A DNA stretch of 23,830 nucleotides from JACMNW01 sp043721855 (GCA_043721855.1 JAYSPY010000095.1:1-23830), one strand, 5' to 3'. Counted from the first letter of the stretch, positions 14,159-22,923 are shown. Numbers and translations: made by a program. The notes: generated by a model not told the origin, from the letters alone.

Positions 14159-16954
14159 TCACGTCTGGGCCCGCACCGCGCCATCAACGATGGCTTCGCG
14201 CAGCTTGCGTTCCAGCGCCTCTTGCCGATTTTTGGCGTGAAGTTTCAGGCCAAACATGTCTTTGACATAAAAGCTGTCCACCACCTGCGCGCCATAAGTC
14301 GCGATCACGGCGCTGGCGATGTAGATGTTATTGGCGGCCAGCGTGCGGGTCAGATCATACAGCAAACCGGGCCTGTCGCGGGTATCGACCTCGATGATGG
14401 TGTAGATGTCGGATCCGTCATTGTCGAAGGCGATATGGGTGGGAAAGCGGAACTCGCGGTCGCGTTTTTTGACCTTGTCGCGGTCTTTCAACGCTTCGCG
14501 TGGCAGCACTTCGCCCTTCAGGAATTTGTCGATCATGTTGCTCAGGCGGGGCAGGCGGGCAATTTCGTAAGGCGCGCCTTCGGCGTCCTGCACCCAGAAC
14601 ACGGCGGTCGCGTAGCCATCTTTCGACGTATAGGTGCGCGCATCGACGACGTTGGCCCCGACCAGCGCCAATGCGCCGGCAAGGCGTGAAAAGATGCCGG
14701 GATGATCGGCCAGCGCAAAGCAGGCGCGGGTTGCATCGCGGCCGGGATCGGGGTGCAGATCAATGCGGATTTCGCTGTCATCCAAGCCTTGCAAAAGGGT
14801 GGCAAAGACTTCGTGTGTTTCGGTGGAAAGGCCCTGCCAATAGGGCGCATAGTGGCGCGTCGCCTCTGCCTGAAAGGCGGCATCTGTCCAGCCGGGCAGG
14901 CGGATGCGCAGGGCACGCAACGCCTCGTCCTGTCGGTTTTCGCGGTTCAGCGTTTCCAGCCCGCCTTCCAGCGCGCCGGCTGTATCGCGGTAAAGCTGGC
15001 GCAAAAGCTGCGCTTTCCAGTTGTTCCATGTGCTTGGACCGACACCGCGAATATCGCAGACGGTCAGCACGGTCAGCAAATCGAGCCGTTTTTTGGTTTT
15101 CACCGCCTTGGCGAAATCGCGAACCGTGCGCGGATCGCCGATATCGCGCTTTTGTGCCATGTCGGACATCAACAAATGATAGCGCACCAGCCATTCGACG
15201 GTTTCAGCTTCGTCTGCCGAAAGCCCCAACCTCGGGGCCACACGGCGCGAGATTTGTGCGCCAAGGATCGAATGATCCTCTGGTCGGCCCTTGCCAATAT
15301 CGTGAAGCAACAACGCGATGAAAATAATCCGTCTGTTGACGCCCTCTTTCAGAATGCCGCTGACCACGGGCAGTTCTTCGACCAACTCGCCACGTTCAAT
15401 CTGCGCCAAAACGCTGATGGTCTGGATGATGTGTTCGTCCACTGTGTAGTGGTGATAGACGTTAAACTGCATCATGGCGACGATGGCTTCGAATTCGGGA
15501 ATAAACGTGCCCAGCATGCCCAGTTCGTTCATCCGGCGCAGGGCGCGTTCCGGGTTGCCGTGTTTGAGCATCAAATCCAGAAAGATTTGCACAGCCTCGG
15601 GGTCGTCGCGCATGTCATCGTCGATCAGGGCCAGGTTGCTGGCGATCAGGCGCATCACATTGGGGTGCAGAAGATATCCGGATCGCAAGGCTTCTTCGAA
15701 CACGCGCAGCAGGTTCAGCTTGTCGGACAGAAAACCCGCCGAATCCACCACGTCGATGCGGCCTTGCACCAGTCTATAGCCCGCCTGCACGGCCTTCTTG
15801 CGGGTGAACAGACCCTTCAGCGACGCTTCGGGCTTGGCGTGGCGGGCTTCAAGTTCTGTCAGGAAAATGCGGGTCAACTCGCCCACTTTGGTGGCATGGC
15901 GGAAATAGTCTTGCATGAAATGCTCGACCCCGCGCCGCCCGGCGGCATCGTGATAGCCCATGCGCGCGGCAACCTCGACCTGCATGTCAAAGGTCAGTTG
16001 GTCCACCATGCGGCCCGCGATGTAGTGCAGATGGCAGCGCGCAGCCCAAAGGAAATCTTCGGCACGCGTGAAGGTATCGTATTCTTCGCGGTCCAGCAGG
16101 CCTGCGGAAACCAGCCCTTCGGCAGAGGGCACGCGGTGCAGATATTTGCCGATCCAATACAGGGTTTGCAGATCGCGCAGCCCGCCTTTGCCTTCCTTGA
16201 CGTTGGGTTCCAGCACATAGCGCTGCCCGCCCTGGCGTTTGTGGCGTTCGGCGCGTTCGGCCAGCTTTGCCTCAATAAACTCTGGCCCGGTGGTGCGGAA
16301 CAGCTCTGACCACAGCTTTTCATTCAACTCCGCTGCAAGCGGGGCAAACCCCGCTATAAACCGATGTTCCAGCAAAGCCGTGCGAATGGTGGTGTCGGCT
16401 TTTCCAAGGCGCAAACAGTCTTTTACGGTGCGGCTGGCATGGCCAACTTTCAGTTTCAGATCCCACAACATGTACAGCATGGATTCGATCACGGATTCCG
16501 CCCAAGGGGTGATTTTCCAGGGTGTCAGAAACAGCAGATCAACATCGGACTGCGGCGCCATTTCGGCGCGCCCGTAGCCACCCACTGCCAGCACAGCGAT
16601 GCGTTCAGCTTCGGTCGGGTTGGATAGCGGGTGCAGATGGCGCATTGCCACCTCGCAGACGGTGGTGACAAGGGCGTCGGTCAGATAGGCTTGTGACCGG
16701 ACCAACAGCCGGGACGCAAGCGGTCTGGTCGCGAAAGCTGCCGCAAGGGCCGCATTGCCGCGCTGCTTTGCGTCGATCAGATGGCGCACAGCGATGCCCC
16801 GCACTGCACGCGGGTCGGGTTTTTGGCCAAGCTCTGTCGTGATCGCGGCAACAAGGCCAGCAGGGTTTATTATGCAGTGGGCGGGAATAAGCAGGTCTGC
16901 CTCTGGTGGCGAGGCCACCGGGGCAGAGGCGTTTATTCCGGATGTGTCTTGCAT
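14159..16954 (-). CDS. glnD: [Protein-PII] uridylyltransferase/uridylyl-removing enzyme GlnD
   Basis: A 931-residue bifunctional nitrogen sensor that uridylylates PII proteins when glutamine is low and removes UMP when it is high. Domains in order: nucleotidyltransferase with GGYGRAEMAPQSDVDL (residues 125-140, catalytic Asp pair intact); a helical GlnE-like region; an HD domain with LLLHDIGKGRPEDHS near residue 545; ACT domain 1 with ADHPGIFSRLAGAL near 740; and ACT domain 2 with VDTRDRPGLLYDLTR near 850. Length is within the usual 850-950 residues. Both catalytic sites look intact. The start at 16954 lacks a clear ribosome-binding site but lies 14 bases after the lipoprotein stop, so coupling is likely. 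murJ follows. Confidence 0.96.
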   Translation of the reverse strand: MQDTSGINASAPVASPPEADLLIPAHCIINPAGLVAAITTELGQKPDPRAVRGIAVRHLIDAKQRGNAALAAAFATRPLASRLLVRSQAYLTDALVTTVCEVAMRHLHPLSNPTEAERIAVLAVGGYGRAEMAPQSDVDLLFLTPWKITPWAESVIESMLYMLWDLKLKVGHASRTVKDCLRLGKADTTIRTALLEHRFIAGFAPLAAELNEKLWSELFRTTGPEFIEAKLAERAERHKRQGGQRYVLEPNVKEGKGGLRDLQTLYWIGKYLHRVPSAEGLVSAGLLDREEYDTFTRAEDFLWAARCHLHYIAGRMVDQLTFDMQVEVAARMGYHDAAGRRGVEHFMQDYFRHATKVGELTRIFLTELEARHAKPEASLKGLFTRKKAVQAGYRLVQGRIDVVDSAGFLSDKLNLLRVFEEALRSGYLLHPNVMRLIASNLALIDDDMRDDPEAVQIFLDLMLKHGNPERALRRMNELGMLGTFIPEFEAIVAMMQFNVYHHYTVDEHIIQTISVLAQIERGELVEELPVVSGILKEGVNRRIIFIALLLHDIGKGRPEDHSILGAQISRRVAPRLGLSADEAETVEWLVRYHLLMSDMAQKRDIGDPRTVRDFAKAVKTKKRLDLLTVLTVCDIRGVGPSTWNNWKAQLLRQLYRDTAGALEGGLETLNRENRQDEALRALRIRLPGWTDAAFQAEATRHYAPYWQGLSTETHEVFATLLQGLDDSEIRIDLHPDPGRDATRACFALADHPGIFSRLAGALALVGANVVDARTYTSKDGYATAVFWVQDAEGAPYEIARLPRLSNMIDKFLKGEVLPREALKDRDKVKKRDREFRFPTHIAFDNDGSDIYTIIEVDTRDRPGLLYDLTRTLAANNIYIASAVIATYGAQVVDSFYVKDMFGLKLHAKNRQEALERKLREAIVDGAVRAQT

Positions 16955-16968
16955 GGTGGATGTGGGGA

Positions 16969-18141
16969 TCAGAACCCCGCCCCGCCAAAGCTGCGTGGTG
17001 CCGCGTCGATCACCACCATCTGGCCGCTGCGCACCTCTGCCACCGCAAGACCGCGATCATTGGTGCCATCATCGCGCAGGCGGAAAATCCCGTTGACGCC
17101 CACAAAGCCCGAGCCTTGCGTGAGGGCAGCCCCGGTCAGCGCATTGGCTTTGCCTTGCTTGATCAGCGCGCCGATTGCGGCAATGCCGTCATAGGCCAGA
17201 CCGGAGATAGGATGTGGCGCAGACCCAAATGCGGCTCGGTAGCGGACTTGATATTGCTGGAACAAGCCTGGATCAGGCATCGCGAACCACCCACCTTGCA
17301 GACCCGGCAACCCAAGCGACGCTGCAGGCACATCCCAGCGGGTCAGACCAATGAAACGCGTATCGGAACTGATGCCATTTTCGCGCATCAGCTGGGTGAC
17401 AAGAGGCAGGGCACCGGCGGTATCTGCCGTAAAGAAAACAGCATCCGCACCGCTGGCATTGGCCGAAGCGGCAATGCCCGGAATCGCTGCAACCACACCA
17501 TTTTGCGAGAATTCGTAATTGCCAACCGCAACAACGGACGATCCTGCTGCCGATGCGCCTGCGCGAATGGCAGCAAGACCCAGCTCGCCCCCCGTGTTGC
17601 GATCATGCACCACCATCAGCTTACGTTTGCCGGTGCTTGCAGCATAAGTGGCCAGACGCGCCGCCGTTGATTCGAATGTCTGGCCCAGCACAAAGACATT
17701 GCCGCCTGCAATATCGGGGTTATTGGAAAAGCTAAGTACGTTGATGCCACGGCTGGCCACAGCAACCCCGGCGGCATTCGCCTCTTGTGCGAAAACCGGG
17801 CCGATGATGATCAATGCGCCCTCGTCAACGGCCTTGATCGCCATCGCTTGTGCCTGCCCGGGTTGTCCGCCGGTGCTGTAAACCCGCAGGTCAATCTGCA
17901 CGCCTGAAAGATCGGCTATCGCCAGTTTCGCGGCATTTTGCAGGCTTTGCGCCAGAAATTCATCCCCCGCCTGACCAGAGCCTGCGGGCACCAACAGGGC
18001 CACAGGCACCGGGGCCGACGCATCAATTGACGGCCCGCGGGTGGTCACAGCCCCTGGTGTGCAGGCTGCAAGAGCAATGGCGGTGACACCAATGACAACT
18101 CGGCCCAAAGACTTGCGGGCAAGACGCAAAACGGACAACAT
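16969..18141 (-). CDS. Penicillin-binding protein activator lipoprotein (LpoA/LppC-like, periplasmic-binding fold)
   Basis: A 390-residue lipoprotein with a signal peptide ending in the lipobox LAAC (Cys27), then a type I periplasmic-binding (LivK/Peripla_BP_6) fold. Visible landmarks are VPVALLVPAGSGQAGDEFLAQ, GPVFAQEANAAGVAVASRGI and GLAYDGIAAIGALI. In E. coli, LpoA activates the peptidoglycan synthase PBP1A from the outer membrane. Alphaproteobacterial members lack its N-terminal TPR-like domain, as here, so the same role is inferred, not shown. The start is ATG 18141 because GAGG lies 6 bases upstream; the GTG at 18153 would place that site inside the gene. Its position divergent from rsmI-yraN recalls E. 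coli yraM/yraL/yraN. Confidence 0.85.
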   Translation of the reverse strand: MLSVLRLARKSLGRVVIGVTAIALAACTPGAVTTRGPSIDASAPVPVALLVPAGSGQAGDEFLAQSLQNAAKLAIADLSGVQIDLRVYSTGGQPGQAQAMAIKAVDEGALIIIGPVFAQEANAAGVAVASRGINVLSFSNNPDIAGGNVFVLGQTFESTAARLATYAASTGKRKLMVVHDRNTGGELGLAAIRAGASAAGSSVVAVGNYEFSQNGVVAAIPGIAASANASGADAVFFTADTAGALPLVTQLMRENGISSDTRFIGLTRWDVPAASLGLPGLQGGWFAMPDPGLFQQYQVRYRAAFGSAPHPISGLAYDGIAAIGALIKQGKANALTGAALTQGSGFVGVNGIFRLRDDGTNDRGLAVAEVRSGQMVVIDAAPRSFGGAGF

Positions 18142-18227
18142 GCTTTTCCTCACATCTGGGGCGCGAAACGGTTCTGATAAGTCCTATGCGGTTCGTGGCG
18201 GGAAGTAAACTTTCGAAGGGATTGCAT

Positions 18228-19100
18228 GTGATCATCGGCACGCCTGCGTTGTCGCCCCGCACCATTGTGCCGGGCCTGCATTTCATCGCAACGCCCATCG
18301 GGGCTGCGCGCGATATCACTTTGCGGGCGCTGGATATTCTTGCCGGGGCCGAGGTGCTTGCGGCCGAGGATACCCGAACGCTTAAGCATTTGATGGCAAT
18401 TCATGGCGTGCCTTTGGGGGATCGCCATGTTTACGCCTACCACGAGCATAATGATGCCGCGATGCGACCCCGCCTGATGCAGGCATTGGCGATGGGTAAA
18501 TCCGTGGCTTACGCATCAGAAGCGGGCACGCCGTTGGTGTCTGACCCCGGGTTTCAGTTGTCGCGCGCGGCAATTGAGGCGGGCTATCCGGTGCTTGCCG
18601 CGCCGGGTGCTTCGGCAGTTTTGTGCGCGCTTACGGTATCTGGCCTGCCGTCGGATCGGTTTTTGTTTGCGGGCTTTCCGCCGGCGACCAAATCGGCGCG
18701 GGCAACATTTCTGGCCGAATTGGCGGGGGTGCAAGCCACGCTGATCTTATACGAATCGCCGAAGCGTATTAACCAATTATTGGAAGATTTGTCGCAGTAT
18801 ATGGGGGAAGGGCGCTACGCTGCGGTGTGCCGGGAATTGACCAAGCGATTCGAAGAGGTGCAACGCGGATCGTTGCGGCAGCTTGCAGATGCCTTCGCGG
18901 GGCGGTCGGTGAAGGGCGAAATTGTTGTGCTGATAGACCGTGCCGATGTCGCAAAGGCCGATGCTGAAACGGTGGAGATGGCTTTGAAGGTGGCGCTTGC
19001 AACGATGACGGTGAAGGATGCTTCGGCTGCGGTCGCAGAAGCCTACGCTTTGCCGCGCCGCGATGTGTATCAAATGGCATTGAAAATGGGGACAAAATGA
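18228..19100 (+). CDS. rsmI: 16S rRNA (cytidine1402-2'-O)-methyltransferase RsmI
   Basis: A 290-residue SAM-dependent methyltransferase of the tetrapyrrole-methylase fold that 2'-O-methylates C1402 in the ribosomal decoding centre. Diagnostic segments are FIATPIGAARDITLRAL near the N-terminus, LAAEDTRTLKHLMAIHG, SEAGTPLVSDPGFQLSRAA, AAPGASAVLCALTVSGL and LYESPKRI. I prefer the GTG at 18228 because AAGGGA lies 6 bases before it; an in-frame ATG at 18186 adds 14 residues but has no visible ribosome-binding site. Its stop overlaps the yraN start (ATGA). It is divergent from the LpoA-like gene. Confidence 0.94.
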   Translation: MIIGTPALSPRTIVPGLHFIATPIGAARDITLRALDILAGAEVLAAEDTRTLKHLMAIHGVPLGDRHVYAYHEHNDAAMRPRLMQALAMGKSVAYASEAGTPLVSDPGFQLSRAAIEAGYPVLAAPGASAVLCALTVSGLPSDRFLFAGFPPATKSARATFLAELAGVQATLILYESPKRINQLLEDLSQYMGEGRYAAVCRELTKRFEEVQRGSLRQLADAFAGRSVKGEIVVLIDRADVAKADAETVEMALKVALATMTVKDASAAVAEAYALPRRDVYQMALKMGTK

Positions 19101-19450
19101 GCGGCGCACGATCCTACCATGCTGGAATTGCCGCCGAAGAGCAGGTGGCACAACTGTATTCCCGGTCTGGGCGCGCTGTTTGTGCGCGGCGGTGGCGGGG
19201 TGTGTCGGGGGAAATTGACCTGATCGCGCGGGATGGTGCCGAAGTGATCTTTATTGAGGTCAAACAAAGTTCAACCCACGCTTTGGCGGCGGAACATCTG
19301 TCATTGCGGCAGATGGCGCGGATTTATGCATCGGCGTCCGAATTTTTGGCGGGTGAACCTGCTGGCCAACTGACAGAAAGTCGATTTGACGTCGCTTTGG
19401 TCAATAGTATCGGGCAAATTGAGATATTGGAAAATGCCTTCGCCGCCTGA
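19097..19450 (+). CDS. yraN: YraN/UPF0102 family nuclease-fold protein
   Basis: A 117-residue cytoplasmic protein of the UPF0102 family with the restriction-endonuclease-like motif GEIDLIARD followed by VIFIEVKQS, that is E-x(n)-D-x(n)-E-x-K with all acidic residues and the Lys present. The family's function is not established. Length and architecture are normal. The ATG overlaps the rsmI stop by 4 bases (ATGA), with GGGGA just upstream. It keeps the rsmI-yraN neighbourhood seen in many proteobacteria. Confidence 0.92.
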   Translation: MSGARSYHAGIAAEEQVAQLYSRSGRAVCARRWRGVSGEIDLIARDGAEVIFIEVKQSSTHALAAEHLSLRQMARIYASASEFLAGEPAGQLTESRFDVALVNSIGQIEILENAFAA

Positions 19451-19469
19451 CTTGTTTGCATACCGCGCG

Positions 19470-19491
19470 CAGTTGCGTCATCAGTTGCGTC
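19470..19491 (+). repeat. Short tandem direct repeat upstream of gshB
   Basis: CAGTTGCGTC occurs twice with a two-base spacer (19470-19479, 19482-19491), a 12-base period in the 60-bp gap before gshB. It may be a regulator site or a chance duplication. Confidence 0.3.
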
Positions 19492-19510
19492 TTTGAAGGC
19501 GGAGACGGCT

Positions 19511-20452
19511 ATGATCCTGAAGGTGGCTTTGCAGATGGACCCGATCGGGTCTGTGAACATCAACGCGGACAGCACCTTTCGCATTGCGCTTGAAGCGCAG
19601 GAGCGGGGGCATGAGTTGTTCTTTTACACCCCGGACAAGTTGGCCTTTGTGGAAGGTCGCGTGATTGCGCGCGGCTTTCCGATCACCCTGCGGCGTGAGG
19701 TTGGCAATCATGTCACCTACGGGCCGGAAGCCGAGGTTGATCTGGCCGATTTTGATGTGGTTTGGCTGCGTCAGGATCCGCCATTCGACATGGGCTATAT
19801 CACCACCACCCATTTGCTGGACATGATCCACCCAAAGACTTTGGTGGTGAACGATCCGTTCTGGGTGCGCAATTATCCGGAAAAGCTGTTGGTGCTGCGG
19901 TTTCCCGATCTGACGCCACCCACCGCGATTGCGCGCGATTTGCAGACCATCCGCGATTTCAAGGCGCGGCACGGCGATATCATCCTGAAGCCGCTGTATG
20001 GCAATGGCGGTGCGGGGGTGTTCCGGCTTGATCCGAACGATCGGAATTTGGCATCTCTGTATGAGATGTTCACCGGTATCAACCGTGAGCCGTTGATTGT
20101 GCAGAAGTTTTTGCCCGATGTTGCCAAAGGCGACAAGCGGATTATTCTGGTGGACGGCGCGCCGGTTGGCGCGATCAACCGGGTGCCGCAGGCGGGGGAG
20201 ACGAGGTCCAACATGCATGCAGGCGGGCGGCCGGAAAAAGTGGGCCTGACGCCGCGTGATCTTGAGATTTGTGCTGCGATTGGCCCGACCCTGCGGGAGC
20301 ACGGTCAGATCTTTGTCGGCATCGATGTGATTGGCGATTATCTGACCGAGATTAACGTGACCTCGCCCACAGGCATACAAGAGCTTGAACGGTTTGATGG
20401 CACCAACACGGCCGCGCGGATCTGGCAGGTGATTGAGGCCAGGCGTGCTTAG
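19511..20452 (+). CDS. gshB: Glutathione synthetase
   Basis: A 313-residue ATP-grasp ligase joining gamma-glutamylcysteine and glycine, close in length to E. coli GshB (316). Landmarks are QMDPIGSVNINADSTF at the N-terminus, RQDPPFDMGY near residue 88, the ATP-grasp loop KPLYGNGGAGV near 160, MHAGGRPEKV near 235, and the metal-binding FVGIDVIGDYLTEINVTSPTG near 280. The start at 19511 has GGAG 6 bases upstream; a TTG further up is less likely. It is the third gene of the rsmI-yraN-gshB run. Its stop overlaps the ComM stop on the other strand by 4 bases. Confidence 0.96.
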   Translation: MILKVALQMDPIGSVNINADSTFRIALEAQERGHELFFYTPDKLAFVEGRVIARGFPITLRREVGNHVTYGPEAEVDLADFDVVWLRQDPPFDMGYITTTHLLDMIHPKTLVVNDPFWVRNYPEKLLVLRFPDLTPPTAIARDLQTIRDFKARHGDIILKPLYGNGGAGVFRLDPNDRNLASLYEMFTGINREPLIVQKFLPDVAKGDKRIILVDGAPVGAINRVPQAGETRSNMHAGGRPEKVGLTPRDLEICAAIGPTLREHGQIFVGIDVIGDYLTEINVTSPTGIQELERFDGTNTAARIWQVIEARRA

Positions 20453-21963
20453 CCTTTGGCGCTGGAGGCCAGCCGAAAGCTGACCGCTTCGGCAATATGC
20501 GGCTGACGCACGCCCGTTGATCCATCCAGATCGGCAATGGTGCGGGCCACGCGCAAGACCCGGTGATAGCCGCGGGCTGACAGGCCAAAGCGTTCTGCCA
20601 CGCGGGCCAAAAGCGCGCGCCCTTCGGCATCGGGGCTTGCAATTTCGTCAAGCACCGCGCCTTCGGCATCAGCGTTGACGCGCATGTCGGGATGGTCTGT
20701 GAAGCGCGCGGTTTGCACGGCGCGTGCCGCAGCCACCCGGGCAGATACCTGCGCCGAGGTATCACCCGAGGCTGGCAGATCAAGGTCGGTATAGGCCACG
20801 GGCGGCACTTCGATGCGCAGATCAAAGCGGTCCATCAAGGGGCCAGAGATGCGCCCGATGTAATCGTCGCCGCAAATCGGTGCGCGGCTGCAAGATCGGG
20901 ATGGATCGGTCAAATAGCCACATTTGCAAGGGTTTGCCGCCGCCACCAGCAAGAAACGGCAGGGATATTTCACATGCGCATTGGCGCGGGCGACGACGAT
21001 TTCGCCGGTCTCGATGGGTTGGCGCAGAGTTTCCAGAACCGGGCGCGGGAATTCAGGGAATTCGTCCAGGAACAGCACGCCGTTATGGGCCAGGCTGATT
21101 TCGCCCGGTTTGGCCCCACGCCCGCCGCCAACGATCGCGGCCATGGATGCGGTATAGTGCGGCTCGCGGTAGGGCCGCGCCCGGCTGATGCCACCATCGG
21201 TCAGCAGCCCCGCAAGCGAATGAATCATCGAGGTTTCCAGCGCCTCAATCGCAGACAAGGGAGGTAAAATGCCGGGCAGGCGGGCGGCCAGCATGGACTT
21301 GCCCGACCCAGGACTGCCGATCATCAGCACGTGGTGGCGGCCCGCTGCGGCAATTTCCAGCGCGCGTTTGGCACGTTCTTGCCCCTTCACATCGCGCAGA
21401 TCGCGGCGATGGATGGCGGGTTGCACCTCGCCCGCCTCGGCGGGGGTCAGCGGCGATTGGCCGGTGTAGTGACGCACCACTTCGGAGAGCGAATTTGCCG
21501 CCAGCACCTGCGTCGCGCCGACCCATGCCGCCTCTGCGCCGCAGGCCTTGGGGCACAGCAACGCGCGGTCCGCATCGGCGGCAGCCATGGCGGCAGGCAA
21601 CGCGCCGATGACGGCAATCAGGCGGCCGTCGAGGGACAATTCACCCAGCGCCACCGTGCCTTCGATTTCATCCTTCGGGATGATTTCCAGGGCCGCCAAC
21701 AACGCCAGAGCAATCGGCAGATCGAAATGTGATCCTTCCTTGGGCAAATCTGCAGGCGACAGGTTGACCGTGATGCGTTTGGACGGCAGCGCGATGGACA
21801 TCGAGGCGAGCGAGGCGCGCACACGCTCTTTCGCCTCTGACACCGCTTTATCGGGCAGACCGACGATGGAAAATGACGGCAAGCCGGGGGCTATGGCGCA
21901 TTGCACCTCGACGATGCGCGCCTCGACCCCTTCGAAGGCCACTGTGTAGGCGCGTGCAACCAT
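20449..21963 (-). CDS. comM: ComM/YifB family Mg-chelatase-like AAA+ ATPase
   Basis: A 504-residue cytoplasmic AAA+ protein. The N-terminal Lon-like ChlI domain reads ARAYTVAFEGVEARIVEVQ and GLPSFSIVGLPDKAVSEAKERVRAS. The ATPase core has Walker A GSPGSGKSMLA near residue 220 and Walker B GVLFLDEFPEF near 300. NPCKCGYLTDPSRSCS with clustered cysteines and ISGPLMDRFDL follow, as in ComM. In naturally competent bacteria ComM is a helicase that promotes branch migration during recombination of incoming DNA; its role in other bacteria is less clear. The start at 21963 is chosen over a GTG at 21981. The gene follows the GST gene by 45 bases on the same strand. Confidence 0.93.
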   Translation of the reverse strand: MVARAYTVAFEGVEARIVEVQCAIAPGLPSFSIVGLPDKAVSEAKERVRASLASMSIALPSKRITVNLSPADLPKEGSHFDLPIALALLAALEIIPKDEIEGTVALGELSLDGRLIAVIGALPAAMAAADADRALLCPKACGAEAAWVGATQVLAANSLSEVVRHYTGQSPLTPAEAGEVQPAIHRRDLRDVKGQERAKRALEIAAAGRHHVLMIGSPGSGKSMLAARLPGILPPLSAIEALETSMIHSLAGLLTDGGISRARPYREPHYTASMAAIVGGGRGAKPGEISLAHNGVLFLDEFPEFPRPVLETLRQPIETGEIVVARANAHVKYPCRFLLVAAANPCKCGYLTDPSRSCSRAPICGDDYIGRISGPLMDRFDLRIEVPPVAYTDLDLPASGDTSAQVSARVAAARAVQTARFTDHPDMRVNADAEGAVLDEIASPDAEGRALLARVAERFGLSARGYHRVLRVARTIADLDGSTGVRQPHIAEAVSFRLASSAKG

Positions 21964-22008
21964 ATCCCGCACTCCGTTCACCTTGGTTAACGGATGGGGG
22001 GTAAAGGT

Positions 22009-22881
22009 TTACGATTGGTAAAGGGCCATGAATTCAGGCCATGCTTCAGGGTCGGCGACGGTTTTATCGCGACAGAACGGGTTGCAAAAGCCCCAGACCT
22101 TGCCGCCAAGCTGCAGAAAGTCTGTCACGGGCTTGCCCGAATAGGGGCAAGTGGCGTTAACGGATGGCCCATGCGCCACGGCTTTTGCCGCCAGGATTTG
22201 TGGCCCCGGCCATGGGCGCACGGGAAAATCGCGGCGGTAAAACGCTTGATCGGCACCGTCCACCAAGCCCATCGCACGCCAACGGCGAAACGAGGAATGC
22301 GCCAGATGTGCGGCCACATACGCGGCGGCATCTGGCGCAACGGGCAGGTTATAGCCTGCGATCCGCCCGGCGACGGGGGCAAAGAAGGCGTCGGCGGCGC
22401 TGTAGCCACCGCAAAGCCACGGTCCGCTTGCGCCGGTTTCGCGGCGCGCCCATGCCCAGACCGTTTGCAGGCGGTCAAGGTCGGCCAAGACGGCATCGGT
22501 TGGCGCACAATCGGTGTAGCTGACCCGCAGGTTCATCGGGCAATGACTGCGCAAAGCGCCAAAGCCTGCATGCATTTCCGCGGCCAAAACGCGGGCAATT
22601 GACCGCGCCTTTGGGTCCGTGGGCCATATTCCGGCATGGGGTTCGCGCGAGGCCAGTTCTTCGGCAATTGCAAGGGTTTCGGGCACAACAGTGCCGTCTG
22701 GCGTGCGCATGGTGGGGGCGGTGCGTCCGGGGAAAAATCCTTTCAGCAGGGTTGCCAATTCGTCGGTATAAAGCCGGGCAATATGGGTCTTGACCGGAAT
22801 GCCAAAGGCATCAAACAGCAGCCAGCCGCGCAGGGACCAACTGGAATAGGCGCGGTCGCCAATGGCAAGATCGTAGGTCAT
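22009..22881 (-). CDS. Glutathione S-transferase family protein with C-terminal TRASH/YHS-like cysteine motif
   Basis: A 290-residue protein. Residues 1 to about 80 form the thioredoxin-like GST N-domain (YSSWSLRGWLL, PETLAIAEEL). Residues 85-215 form the helical C-domain (YSAADAFFAPVAGRI). The last 50 residues are not part of a GST: CPYSGKPV (Cys245) and GFCNPFCRDKTVADP (Cys266, Cys270) give C-X20-C-X3-C, which fits the TRASH signature C-X19-22-C-X3-C and the YHS pattern, so metal binding is likely. A GGAG site lies 6 bases before the ATG. It is co-directional with comM, and gshB lies nearby on the other strand. Substrate unknown. Confidence 0.82.
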   Translation of the reverse strand: MTYDLAIGDRAYSSWSLRGWLLFDAFGIPVKTHIARLYTDELATLLKGFFPGRTAPTMRTPDGTVVPETLAIAEELASREPHAGIWPTDPKARSIARVLAAEMHAGFGALRSHCPMNLRVSYTDCAPTDAVLADLDRLQTVWAWARRETGASGPWLCGGYSAADAFFAPVAGRIAGYNLPVAPDAAAYVAAHLAHSSFRRWRAMGLVDGADQAFYRRDFPVRPWPGPQILAAKAVAHGPSVNATCPYSGKPVTDFLQLGGKVWGFCNPFCRDKTVADPEAWPEFMALYQS

Positions 22882-22896
22882 GGCGGTCTCCGGTCA

Positions 22897-22923
22897 GGGG
22901 TAGGTGTGGGGTTAGGGATAGGG
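22897..22923 (+). other. Canonical G-quadruplex motif upstream of the GST gene
   Basis: Four runs of three or four G separated by loops of 7, 3 and 3 bases (G runs at 22897-22900, 22908-22911, 22915-22917, 22921-22923) on the plus strand, which is the template strand for the GST gene. It lies 16 bases upstream of the GST start, in the 101-bp gap after the phosphatase gene. It could affect transcription of the GST gene. Confidence 0.5.

Noticed and set aside
14702..16309. Very long open frame antisense to glnD (over 500 codons)
   Set aside because: It mirrors the codon pattern of GC-rich glnD, has a His/Gln-rich composition with no domain, and glnD itself is unmistakable.
21986..22167. GTTAACGGATGG occurring at 21986-21997 and 22156-22167
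   Set aside because: Twelve bases only; one copy is inside the GST coding sequence, with no symmetry or element between them, so chance is likely.
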